Shown here in pieces: positions 7,957-15,918 of a DNA stretch of 32,946 nt (position 1 is the stretch's first letter; the number at the start of each line of letters is the position of its first letter). The notes under the pieces are model-generated. The model ran no database searches and was not told the origin of the DNA. It was given only the letters and a program-made list of their open reading frames with translations. Both the position numbers and the translations under genes were made by a program. The stretch lies in the NCBI GenBank assembly GCA_016124255.1, contig WGOB01000072.1:1-32946 (forward strand), in the 5' to 3' direction. This DNA comes from Alphaproteobacteria bacterium (lineage in GTDB: Bacteria; Pseudomonadota; Alphaproteobacteria; Caulobacterales; Aquidulcibacteraceae).

Positions 7957-10041
7957 TTAGACGTACTTCGCGGCCTCCGCGCGGAAATCGTACATCGGCG
8001 CGGTTTCTTCCAGGCAATCGGGCCAGCGGCCGCTCTCACGCCAATAGCGGAGCAGACCAAAGCGTGCGCACATGCGCACGAAGCGCGGGTTCAAGCGCAG
8101 CATCAAGGTCGGCTGGATGAAGAGCAGCGCGGTCTCGTAGCCGACATGGGGGCGCAGGGCATCGTTCGCACTGGCGCGGAACGCGTCGATGTTCTCCAAC
8201 GCTTCCTCGAAGATCGCGAAGGCCGGTCCGACAAGGCCGAGCGCGGAAAGGACGACAGCAAGATCAAGCGCGGCCGAGGGCTGGTCCTCGGCCATTTCGG
8301 CGAATTGTTCGCCCAGGCTCATGAACGCGTCGGGGCTCGGGGCCTGCATCGTCGCCTGGAAAAGGGCGCCGGCCTTGTAGACGGCGGATTCCGCCAAGGT
8401 GGGAAGGAGCTTGGGGCCCAACGCATGCAGCGCCGTCGCGACATCGAAATCGCCGTCCACGCGGGCGAGGTTGAGCCGCATGTACCAGAGGACGATGTTG
8501 TCGGGATCGCGCTTGGCGGCCTCGTCCAGCAAGGCGCGACCGGCTTCCTTCGATTCCGTCGCCCAGACGTTGTGGCCGTGGAACGCCGCCAGCATCGGAT
8601 CGAGCGGATCGAGTTCGAAGGCGCGAGCCTGTTGCGCATAGCCGGCCCTGACGCGGCCGACGCTGACCAGGAATTGTCCGTGGGCCAGCACAATGCGCGG
8701 ATTGTTCGGCTCCAGCGCCAGCGCGCGCTCAAGATGCTGCTCGCGATCGCGCCAGCGGCCGAAATCGCTCTCCAGGGCGAACAGCGTCACGTAAGCTTCG
8801 CCGTTGGTGGGATCGAGGCCGATGGCGCGCTGCGCAGACTCGCGCGCGTCCTCCGCGATCCGGTCGCGATAAGCGCCCGACATGCGCATGATCTCCATCT
8901 GCGCCAGCGCCAGCGTGGACCAGCCGCGGGCGAAGTCGGGCGCGTCGCGGACGATGCCGGCGAGCATGCCGGCGGCTTCCTCCACGCGCGCCGGCGCGCC
9001 GGCGCGCATGTGCTCACGCGCGCGCAGATAGGCGTCGAACACCGACGCGGTCACGCGCTGCGATTTGGCTTGTCTGGCTGCGCCGAAGGCGAGCGCGAGC
9101 GCGCCCGCGACCTCGCGCGCGATCTCCTCCTGCAACGCGAAGGCGTCGGCGAGATCGCGATCATAGCGTTCGGACCAGAGCACGACCTTGCTCTCAACGT
9201 CGGTCAATTGCGCGGTGATGCGGACGCGGTTCTCCAGCCGGCGCACGGCGCCGTCCAGCAGATGCGTGGCGGCCAGCGCGCTTGCGGCCTTGGCCTTCTC
9301 GCGGCCGCGGAAGGCGAAGCTCGACGTCGATCCGATCACCTTCAGGCCCTGCACGCGGGAAACGGTGTAGTGTATCTCCTCGGTTACGCCGTCGGAGAAG
9401 AAGCGCGTGTCCTTGTCTCTGGAGATGTTGTCGAACGGCAGAACAGCGAGCACGGGCGTGCGCGCAGCACGCGCTGGCGCCGCGCCGGAAGGCGCGAACG
9501 CAAACACGCTCATCAGCGCGCGCATCTTCTCAAGCTTGATGCGCCCGCGCGCTGTAAGGCGCTCGGCGAGCGCTGCGTCGGCCGTGTCGCGGATCAATTG
9601 CGACACCAGCGCCGTTCCCGGTTCGGCGGCGGCCTGCAGGCGCGCCGCGATGTTCACGCCATGGCCCAGGAGATCGCCGTCGGCGGCGACGTTCACCTCG
9701 CCAAGATGGACGCCAAGCCGGATGGGCGCGCCATGGTCCCATTCGCAGAACGCGATGGCGGCGGACAACGCGTCGCTGGCGCTGGCGAATTCCAGCATCG
9801 CGCCGTCGCCCGCGGTGGAAAAGACGCGTCCGCCATGCGCTTCGCACGCGCGTTGCGCGTAGGCGCGCAGGTCCGCGACGATTCGTGATGCGTGATCCTG
9901 GTCGCGCTCGGAAAGCGCCGAATAACCAGCCACGTCGATCGCCACGATCGCCGCAAGCCGCTTCGGCGCGGTGCTTCTCGCGGCGCGTTCGCGCGCTGCG
10001 GCGAGGTCGATCACGGGGGAGGGCGGCTGCGGTCGGGGCAC
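7957..10041 (-). CDS. Class III adenylate/guanylate cyclase with TolB-like and TPR regions
   Basis: A 694-residue multidomain protein. Residues 28-190 are a class III nucleotide cyclase catalytic domain with both metal-binding aspartates (Asp36 in AIDVAGYS, Asp79 in TAGDGAMLEF) and HGVNIAARLQ. Residues of roughly 215-345 are a TolB-like amino-terminal fold (VLAVLPFDNIS...FFSDGVTEEI...LLDGAVRR). The rest is a helical TPR-type array. No membrane segment is evident. This architecture is common in Rhizobiales and relatives and is thought to make cAMP in response to a protein or peptide partner. The start is a GTG at 10041 with a poor ribosome site. It follows the DprE2-like gene on the same strand after 151 bases that contain a 14-bp palindrome. 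Confidence 0.87.
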   Translation of the reverse strand: MPRPQPPSPVIDLAAARERAARSTAPKRLAAIVAIDVAGYSALSERDQDHASRIVADLRAYAQRACEAHGGRVFSTAGDGAMLEFASASDALSAAIAFCEWDHGAPIRLGVHLGEVNVAADGDLLGHGVNIAARLQAAAEPGTALVSQLIRDTADAALAERLTARGRIKLEKMRALMSVFAFAPSGAAPARAARTPVLAVLPFDNISRDKDTRFFSDGVTEEIHYTVSRVQGLKVIGSTSSFAFRGREKAKAASALAATHLLDGAVRRLENRVRITAQLTDVESKVVLWSERYDRDLADAFALQEEIAREVAGALALAFGAARQAKSQRVTASVFDAYLRAREHMRAGAPARVEEAAGMLAGIVRDAPDFARGWSTLALAQMEIMRMSGAYRDRIAEDARESAQRAIGLDPTNGEAYVTLFALESDFGRWRDREQHLERALALEPNNPRIVLAHGQFLVSVGRVRAGYAQQARAFELDPLDPMLAAFHGHNVWATESKEAGRALLDEAAKRDPDNIVLWYMRLNLARVDGDFDVATALHALGPKLLPTLAESAVYKAGALFQATMQAPSPDAFMSLGEQFAEMAEDQPSAALDLAVVLSALGLVGPAFAIFEEALENIDAFRASANDALRPHVGYETALLFIQPTLMLRLNPRFVRMCARFGLLRYWRESGRWPDCLEETAPMYDFRAEAAKYV

Positions 10042-10121
10042 GTGAGGTCCGTATGAAGCTCATCGCCGACAAATGCGGCGGAATGACAGGCCGCCCAGCC
10101 CCGCGCGCCCGTCCGTTCAGG

Positions 10122-10135
10122 TGACGCATGCGTCA
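10122..10135. promoter_or_regulatory. Perfect 14-bp palindrome upstream of the cyclase gene
   Basis: TGACGCATGCGTCA is a perfect inverted repeat with no spacer, centred about 87 bases before the cyclase start codon. Its symmetry suits a dimeric regulator. The protein is unknown, and no second copy was found in this window. Confidence 0.35.
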
Positions 10136-10192
10136 GGCATTTGCAACGGATTTCCCCGCATGGCGGCCCTGCAGAGGGGCAATGGTGACGGC

Positions 10193-10951
10193 TCAAAGCC
10201 GCGTATGGTGCATGACGAAGGCGGGCAGGGCGCGGATGGCGAGCATGATCCAGCGCCAGCGCGCCGGCGCGTACACCACTGGGCCGCCCTTGGCGCCTGC
10301 GCGATGAATGATCGCGGCGATTTCCTCAGGTCGCGCCCAGAGACGCCCGGACACGTCCATGTGGCCGGTCATGGGCGTCTCGACGAGTCCCGGCTTGATC
10401 AGCACGGCGCGCGCATCGCCAGCGTGGTGCAGCCGATGCGCGATGCCCTGCATCAGAACGCCAAGACCGGCTTTCGCGGCGCCATACACGTAATTGCTGC
10501 GACGGCCTCGGTCTCCGGCGACGGAGCCGATCGCCACAAGCACGCCGGAGCGCTGACGTTCGAAGAGATCGGCGGCCGCGAGCGCCCACAGGGCCGCGGC
10601 GGTGAAATTGGTCTCCAGGGCGAGGCGCGCCGCATCGACGTCGCTCTCCATGCGCGTCTGATCGCCGAGCGTGCCGAACGCGATCAGCACGTGGGTGACG
10701 CCGCCGATGCGGTGGCCCCATTCGAGGAAGCGCTCCGCCGGGCGCTGCTCGGCGGCGAGGTCAAGCGCGGCGGCGTGCACTTGGGCGGCGCCGCGGGCGG
10801 CGAGATCATTGGCGATTTCGTTCAGGCGGCCGAGATCACGCCCGACGATCACAAGGCTCGCGCTCTCAGCGGCGAACCGGCGCGCGCACGCCTCTGCGAT
10901 CGCCGATTGGGCGCCCAGGATCACGACGCGGCGGGCGGGCGGCGCGGTCAT
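10193..10951 (-). CDS. dprE2: DprE2-like SDR reductase (polyprenylphospho-2-keto-pentose reductase)
   Basis: A 252-residue short-chain dehydrogenase. The amino-terminal cofactor motif is LGAQSAIAEACA, the active-site Ser is at 143 (AIGSVAGDRG), and YGAAK has Tyr156 and Lys160. In the mycobacterial pair the partner enzyme reduces the 2-keto intermediate with NADH, giving polyprenylphospho-arabinose; FGTLGDQ near residue 92 also fits that subfamily. The ATG at 10951 overlaps the DprE1-like stop codon as ATGA, so the two are translationally coupled. The 468-residue open frame reaching to 11599 is not the real protein: its first 216 residues are a shadow of the oxidase gene. The true substrate could still be another lipid-linked sugar. 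Confidence 0.82.
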   Translation of the reverse strand: MTAPPARRVVILGAQSAIAEACARRFAAESASLVIVGRDLGRLNEIANDLAARGAAQVHAAALDLAAEQRPAERFLEWGHRIGGVTHVLIAFGTLGDQTRMESDVDAARLALETNFTAAALWALAAADLFERQRSGVLVAIGSVAGDRGRRSNYVYGAAKAGLGVLMQGIAHRLHHAGDARAVLIKPGLVETPMTGHMDVSGRLWARPEEIAAIIHRAGAKGGPVVYAPARWRWIMLAIRALPAFVMHHTRL

Positions 10952-12267
10952 GCACGCGTGACCCGCTTCCAGAAGCTCGATTGGATCGCGGGATCGCGCC
11001 GCGCTTCCAGTTCGCGCCAGTTGGGGTACATGTACTGGAAGTGATTGGCGCTGACGCGACCGTCCTTGGCGGGATAAAGCCGTCCGCCTGCGGAGAGAAC
11101 GATCTCGTCGAGCGTGTGCAGGAGATCGAGCGTGCGCTGGCCGCGATTGCGAAAATCGAGCGCGAGTGTGACGCCCTCGCGCGGAAACGACATCAAGCCC
11201 GGCTGCGGGAGCCGGCCGAATTGCTTCACCACCGCCAGGAAGGAGCCGTCGCCGGCCTTGGAGATCACGCGCAGCATCTCCCAAATGGCTTCGCGCCCGC
11301 CTGCATCCGGGATCACGCACTGGTATTGGCGGAAGCCGCGCTCGCCGTAGAGGCGGTTCCAGTCGCGCACGCCGTCGAGCGGGAAGTGGAACGTGGAATA
11401 ATGCGCGCGGCGCGGTCCGTGCCGGCGCCGCTTCAGTCCGCGATAGGCGCGGTTGAACAGCGCGAGCGTCGCGCCGTTGAGCAGGAAACCGGGCATATCG
11501 AACGGAACCGCGAAAGCCTTGGTGCGCGGGTGCGGCTGGGTTTCGCCGATCGGCGCGTGACGCGCGTGGGTGAAGATCCCGTAGCCCGGCCGCGTGCAAT
11601 CGATCCAGGCGACGCGATAGTCGGAATCGCCGTGATTGACCATCAGTTCGTAGTATTCGTCGAAGGTGTCGAAGGCGACGTCCTCCACGATCAGGTCGGT
11701 GCTTTGCACTTGCGTCAGCGCGATCTCCACCCAGGCGATCAGTCCGGTCAGGCCCATCCCGCCGACGGTCGCTGCGAAGAGGCCGTCGGGATCGTCCGGT
11801 GAAACCTGCATGGCGCCGCGGTCGCTGCGGACCAGCCCGATGCGGCGGACCCAGCGGCCGAACGAGCCATGGGTCGTATGGTTCTTTCCGTGTACGTCGT
11901 TTGCGACGGCGCCGCCGAGCGTGACGTAGCGCGTGCCCGGCAAGACCGGAAGAAAGAGGCCCTTCGGCGTGAGAATCGAGAGCGCTTCCTCGATCGTCAT
12001 CCCCGCCTGCGCGCGCAGCACGCGGGCGGCGGGATCAAGCTGCAGGATGCGATCGAGACCGCGCATGGAGACCATGCCGCCGCCCGGGTTGAGGCAGCTG
12101 TCGCCGTAGGAGCGGCCGAGGCCGTGCGCCAGGATTGTCGTCGGGCGCTCCGGATCGGAGAACACCGCCGGCAAATCGCCGGCGAAGCGTGGGCGCGCGA
12201 CGGCGCCCTCGAAGGATGCGGTGCGCCCCCATGAGCCGAGCCGTTCGGTGCGTGCAAACGCCGTCAC
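10948..12267 (-). CDS. dprE1: DprE1-like FAD-dependent decaprenylphosphoryl-ribose 2'-oxidase
   Basis: A 439-residue vanillyl-alcohol-oxidase-fold flavoprotein that should oxidise C2' of polyprenylphospho-ribose. GLGRSYGDS (50-57) and PVLPGTR...LGGAVANDVHGKNH (107-130) form the FAD domain. Compared with mycobacterial DprE1 as I recall it, Gly117, His132, Lys134, Trp230, Gln334, Gln336, Lys367 and Lys418 correspond to Gly111, His126, Lys128, Trp221, Gln314, Gln316, Lys348 and Lys401. The position of Cys387, however, is Ala369 (VTLALDF). I chose the GTG at 12267 because it overlaps the UbiA stop codon as GTGA; an upstream start at 12318 would bury 55 bases in the UbiA gene. Related NoeO/NoeP-type genes serve Nod-factor arabinosylation in Azorhizobium. 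Confidence 0.88.
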   Translation of the reverse strand: MTAFARTERLGSWGRTASFEGAVARPRFAGDLPAVFSDPERPTTILAHGLGRSYGDSCLNPGGGMVSMRGLDRILQLDPAARVLRAQAGMTIEEALSILTPKGLFLPVLPGTRYVTLGGAVANDVHGKNHTTHGSFGRWVRRIGLVRSDRGAMQVSPDDPDGLFAATVGGMGLTGLIAWVEIALTQVQSTDLIVEDVAFDTFDEYYELMVNHGDSDYRVAWIDCTRPGYGIFTHARHAPIGETQPHPRTKAFAVPFDMPGFLLNGATLALFNRAYRGLKRRRHGPRRAHYSTFHFPLDGVRDWNRLYGERGFRQYQCVIPDAGGREAIWEMLRVISKAGDGSFLAVVKQFGRLPQPGLMSFPREGVTLALDFRNRGQRTLDLLHTLDEIVLSAGGRLYPAKDGRVSANHFQYMYPNWRELEARRDPAIQSSFWKRVTRA

Positions 12268-13751
12268 AAGACGCTCGCGAGGATGAAGGCGACGCCAAGC
12301 GCGAACGCGATGAGCCATGTCGGACGGTCGCGCAGCGCGAACGCCATCGGATCGTCATCCAGTTGGCGGCGATGGGCCTTCACCCACAAGCGCCCCAGCG
12401 CCAAAGTCGCCGCCACCGGCGCCGCCCACAAAAACGCCGGTGAAGAATAGAGCGCGGCCGCAAACGCCTCTTCCACCAGATACAGCACCAGGATGAGCAC
12501 GGCCGCGACGCCGCCCGCGGCGCCGAAGGCGAGCGTGAGCGGCCAATCCTGCGCGTAATAGCCCCGTCCCGCCGCGCGCGCGCCATCGCGTTCGTTCAAA
12601 CGCATGACCTCAACGTGGCGCTTGGCCAGCGAGAGCGAGGAAAAGAAGAACATCGAGAACGTGAGCAGCCATTGCGAATGCGCCACGCCTGCGGCTTCAG
12701 CGCCCATCACCAGGCGCAGCGTGTAGAGCGAGCCCAAGACGACGGCGTCGAAGAACACGATGCGCTTCAGCCCCATGGAATAGGCGGCGGTGATGACGAT
12801 GTAGGCGAGCAGCGCGATCGCAAATCCCGGCGACAGCAGAAAGCCAAGAGCTGCCGAGAGCAGAAGGCCGATCGGCGCCAGAAAGAGCGCGCGCCCGACC
12901 GATGCGTCGCCGGATGCAAGCGGGCGCAACCGCTTGGTCGGGTGGCGCCGATCGGCTTCAAGATCGCCCAGATCGTTGAGCACATAGCCTGAAGACGCCG
13001 CCAGGCACAGCAAGGCAAATCCGTAGATCGTCGCCAGCGCGGCCTGCGGATCGAACGCCATGTGCGCGAGAAACAGCGGCGCGAAGATGAGGAGATTCTT
13101 CGCCCATTGGTGCGGGCGCAATGCGCGCAACCTCGATCCGAAGCGATGCCGCAATTGCGGCAATTCCGCTTCGATCGGCGTCTTGCGACGCCGGACCGTT
13201 GCGGCGACGTGCGGCGCGGCGCCCACGAGGATCGCGGAGCGCGCGCCTTTCCACACGGCAAGATCGGCGTTGGAATCGCCGGCATAGGAGAAGCCGTCAG
13301 GGTAGTCGGCGGCGAGCGCGCGGCGTTTGGCGCCGCCCTTCAGATTGCGCCGGCCGGTGGAGCCGATCACGCGCGCAAACAAGCCGGTGCGCGCAGCGAC
13401 GGCGCGGGCGGCCTCTTCGTCGGCGGCGGTGGCGAGAAGCAGCGTCCGCCCGCGCGCGCGCTCCTCTTCCAGCAGCGACACCAGATCCTCACGCAACGGC
13501 AAGGTTGAGGCGTCGAGGCCAGCCGCCTTGGCGATGGCGCGCTTGAACGCGGGGCGGCCGCCGAGCAGGCTCGGCAGCGCCGCCAGAAACGCCCATGGCC
13601 GGTGAAACAGCGCCGCCGCGATGCCTTCCATCAGGATGTCGGTGCGCAACAGCGTGTGGTCCATGTCGACCGCCAAGGGCGTGTCGAACGGCCCCGTGCT
13701 CGGGGCCTGCCCACCGGCTTGCGCTCGGGCCTGCCTGTTCGTCTGAACCAC
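12264..13751 (-). CDS. HAD phosphatase-UbiA fusion, probable polyprenyl-phosphate phosphoribosyltransferase (DPPR synthase)
   Basis: A 495-residue two-domain membrane protein. Residues 25-190 are a HAD hydrolase with every motif: DMDHT (Asp29, Asp31), LLATAAD (105-111), Lys138 and GDSNAD (158-163). Residues 208-495 are a UbiA-type polytopic domain starting RPHQWAKN, with NDLGDLEAD at 259-267 followed by RRHPTKRLRP. Those motifs match mycobacterial Rv3806c, which moves 5-phosphoribose from PRPP to polyprenyl phosphate, more than quinone-type UbiA. The HAD part may remove the 5'-phosphate from the product (inference). The GTG at 13751 follows GGGAAGCGAG. The stop overlaps the DprE1-like start, and the acyltransferase-like gene ends 71 bases upstream. 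Confidence 0.85.
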   Translation of the reverse strand: MVQTNRQARAQAGGQAPSTGPFDTPLAVDMDHTLLRTDILMEGIAAALFHRPWAFLAALPSLLGGRPAFKRAIAKAAGLDASTLPLREDLVSLLEEERARGRTLLLATAADEEAARAVAARTGLFARVIGSTGRRNLKGGAKRRALAADYPDGFSYAGDSNADLAVWKGARSAILVGAAPHVAATVRRRKTPIEAELPQLRHRFGSRLRALRPHQWAKNLLIFAPLFLAHMAFDPQAALATIYGFALLCLAASSGYVLNDLGDLEADRRHPTKRLRPLASGDASVGRALFLAPIGLLLSAALGFLLSPGFAIALLAYIVITAAYSMGLKRIVFFDAVVLGSLYTLRLVMGAEAAGVAHSQWLLTFSMFFFSSLSLAKRHVEVMRLNERDGARAAGRGYYAQDWPLTLAFGAAGGVAAVLILVLYLVEEAFAAALYSSPAFLWAAPVAATLALGRLWVKAHRRQLDDDPMAFALRDRPTWLIAFALGVAFILASVL

Positions 13752-13822
13752 GCGTGTCGCTCGCTTCCCGCCCTACGGGACCAAATTCGCAGCCGCCGCT
13801 CAAGCCGGGCGCTGCGCAGCGC

Positions 13823-14491
13823 TTAGTCCCGCGCCATATCAGCCTCTTCCGGGGAGGATTGTAGCGCAGCGCCGTTGAACGTCTCGTTCACGCCGATGCT
13901 GGCGCGCGCGGGCACCCGTTCGCCAGGGAGAACCCGCGCGCCCGGCCCCAGCCTGGCGCTTTCGCCGATGAAGCAATTCTTACCAATCGTAATCTTCCGC
14001 ACCAGGAGCTTCACCTCGTCGCCGCCGGGCCCTGGCCGCACGCGCATGACATGGGCGCAGAGTTCGACGTTGCGGTCGAAGATCACCCGGTTGCCGATGT
14101 CCAGCATCGAGCGGTCGATGACATCGATGCGTCCGCCCCAGTGGACGCTGAAGCCGATGCGCGAGCCCCAGAGGCGCAGCCACATCGAATACCAGCCCGG
14201 CATGAGCCTCAACACGCCTTCCAGGAACGGCAACGCGTCGTAGAAGGCCTGGATCTGGCGGGCGCCCCACCATGGAGAATAACCGGGCGCATCGAGGCGG
14301 CTCACGCCTTCGCGCAAGGGCGCGAACATGCTGTGGATGCGAAATGCGATCGGGCCTGCGAGATAGACCAGGAACAAAAGGAGCGCGATGGTCCACAAGC
14401 CCGGCCAAGCGGCGAAAAAGCCGAGCGCGATGATGGTTGCAGCGACCATCGCAAAGGGAAAAGCCGAGATGGCGCCGCCTTCGCGGTTCAT
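13823..14491 (-). CDS. Membrane-anchored acyltransferase-like protein (left-handed beta-helix)
   Basis: A 222-residue protein. Two hydrophobic segments cover about residues 12-50. The region from about 115 to 200 has spaced hexapeptide-type repeats (IDVIDRSMLDIGNRVIFDRNVELCAH...ITIGKNCFIGESARLGPGARVLPG), as in LbetaH acetyl- or acyltransferases. The donor and acceptor are unknown. GAGG lies a few bases before the ATG. It is on the same strand as and 71 bases upstream of the HAD-UbiA gene, so it may be the first gene of the polyprenylphospho-arabinose operon, perhaps acylating the lipid carrier or glycan. Assignment as an acyltransferase rests on the repeat pattern only. Confidence 0.7.
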   Translation of the reverse strand: MNREGGAISAFPFAMVAATIIALGFFAAWPGLWTIALLLFLVYLAGPIAFRIHSMFAPLREGVSRLDAPGYSPWWGARQIQAFYDALPFLEGVLRLMPGWYSMWLRLWGSRIGFSVHWGGRIDVIDRSMLDIGNRVIFDRNVELCAHVMRVRPGPGGDEVKLLVRKITIGKNCFIGESARLGPGARVLPGERVPARASIGVNETFNGAALQSSPEEADMARD

Positions 14492-14593
14492 GCCTGCCTC
14501 GCGAGAAAAGTAGCGGCAACTTGCGCTGCGAAACGCGCCCGTGCAAGCCGTCGGGGGGCTTAAGCGGTATACGGACGATTGCGTGGTCGCGGC

Positions 14594-15055
14594 CTATACC
14601 GAAAGCGGCGCGGCCTCGCACAGCACGAGCACGATTTCATCCACGCCCCGCGCCGCGCGCAGGCGCGCGCGCGATTCCGGACGGCGCAGGACGCGCGACG
14701 CGCGCGCCAACGCCTTCAGATGATCGCCGCCGCGGTCGGCGGGCGCGGCCAGCATGAAGACGAGATCGGCCGGGCGCCCGTCGAGGGCGTCGAAGTCGAT
14801 CGGGGGATCGAGCCGTGCGAAGGCGGCGATCGGGCGGGAAATGGTCTCGACGCGAGCATGGGGAATGGCCACGCCCTCGCCCATGCCGGTGCCCGCCAGG
14901 CGTTCACGCAGCAGGACAGCGTCGAAGATAGCGCGTGAGTCGACGCCCGCCGCGCCGGCCAGCGCCTCGGCCATGGCCTGCAGCACCTGGCGCTTTCCGC
15001 TTGCGGAAAGACGCGGGAGCACTGCGCCGGGCAGCACAATATCCCTCAAATCCAA
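14594..15055 (-). CDS. ptsN: PTS nitrogen-regulatory EIIA protein PtsN
   Basis: A 153-residue EIIA-Ntr domain, which is phosphorylated by NPr in the regulatory phosphotransferase system and controls nitrogen, potassium and stress responses. The phosphorylated histidine is His66 in GVAIPHARV. The start is inferred: homologues begin LxLxDILLPxAVLPRL, which matches from the TTG at 15055, so the long extension back to 15151 is rejected. No strong ribosome site is visible, although GGGAAAG lies close upstream. It follows the hibernation-factor gene by 68 bases in the order usual near rpoN; rpoN itself is not in the window. Confidence 0.9.
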   Translation of the reverse strand: MDLRDIVLPGAVLPRLSASGKRQVLQAMAEALAGAAGVDSRAIFDAVLLRERLAGTGMGEGVAIPHARVETISRPIAAFARLDPPIDFDALDGRPADLVFMLAAPADRGGDHLKALARASRVLRRPESRARLRAARGVDEIVLVLCEAAPLSV

Positions 15056-15123
15056 TGTGGCTTTCCCATTTTCTGGCGCCGCGGACCGATGCGACCTTAC
15101 TACGCTTGGGTGTCGAAACGGTC

Positions 15124-15741
15124 TCACGCAGCGGGCGCGGGATCGATCCAACCGACATTGCCGTCTTGACGGCGGTAAACCACGTTCAACCGGCGATTGC
15201 CGGCGTTCCGGAACAAGAACGCCGGCGCGTCCGCCAGGTCGAGCTGCATCACCGCCATGGAAACGGTCATTGTTGGTACGGAGACGGTCGTCTCCGCGAT
15301 GATCAGTGGGCCTCCAGACTCGGGTTCGGCCGTTACGGACGCCGCGGCGGCGTCGTCGGCCGAGGGGAGGGTCTCGTCTTCGTCGTTGAGCGGGGCGAGC
15401 ACATACGCGGAAGCGACCTCCGCGGGAAGGGGGGATTTGTGGTCTGCGTGATGATTTCGCAGGCGTCGCTTGTAGCGCCGGACCCGCTTCTCAAGCTTGG
15501 TCAGAGAATCCGAGAAGGCCGTGTGGGCGTCTTCCCCATGTCCTTGAGACTGAAGCGTTATTCCGGAATCGAGATGGAGCGTGCAGTCGACCTCGACGCC
15601 CGCGCCATTGCGCTCGACGGTGACGACCGCCTCACGAGGCCTGTTGAAAATGCGCGAAATCTGGTCGGTGAGCTCCTGCGTGATCCGCCCGCGCAGGGCT
15701 TCGCCCACGTCCATTTGTCGACCGGCCACCTGAACGCGCAT
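15124..15741 (-). CDS. hpf: Long-form ribosome hibernation promoting factor
   Basis: A 205-residue protein that binds the small ribosomal subunit and pairs 70S ribosomes into inactive dimers in stationary phase. Residues 1-100 are the S30Ae/YfiA fold (VQVAGRQMDVGEALRGRI...VTVERNGAGVEVDCTLHLDSG). A linker (residues 115-150) leads to the C-terminal dimerisation domain ending LDLADAPAFLFRNAGNRRLNVVYRRQDGNVG, which marks the long form. The ATG at 15741 has GGGAGG about 6 bases upstream, so the longer frame from 15852 is not used. ptsN follows on the same strand. Confidence 0.95.
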   Translation of the reverse strand: MRVQVAGRQMDVGEALRGRITQELTDQISRIFNRPREAVVTVERNGAGVEVDCTLHLDSGITLQSQGHGEDAHTAFSDSLTKLEKRVRRYKRRLRNHHADHKSPLPAEVASAYVLAPLNDEDETLPSADDAAAASVTAEPESGGPLIIAETTVSVPTMTVSMAVMQLDLADAPAFLFRNAGNRRLNVVYRRQDGNVGWIDPAPAA

Positions 15742-15918
15742 GCGCGCCTCCCTGTTGTGTTGCGACCGAGGGCCGTTGCGGCCCCCCGTCGCATCCGCGC
15801 CATGGGGCCGACGACCTAACGGAAGGCTGCGCCTCTCCGGCGGCGGGGTCAATCGTGCCCGCCAAGTTGGGCGCTCATTCGCCGAAGCTCGCCGCTTTGG
15901 CGCCCAGCTTCTGGAGTC

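Noticed and set aside
7843-9888. 681-residue plus-strand open frame
   Set aside because: It lies antisense to the cyclase/TolB/TPR gene, whose domains are clear; its Arg/His/Ala-rich composition is typical of GC-rich shadow frames.
10193-11599. 468-residue minus frame as a single protein
   Set aside because: Only the last 252 residues (from 10951) form an SDR enzyme; the first part is an out-of-frame reading of the DprE1-like gene.
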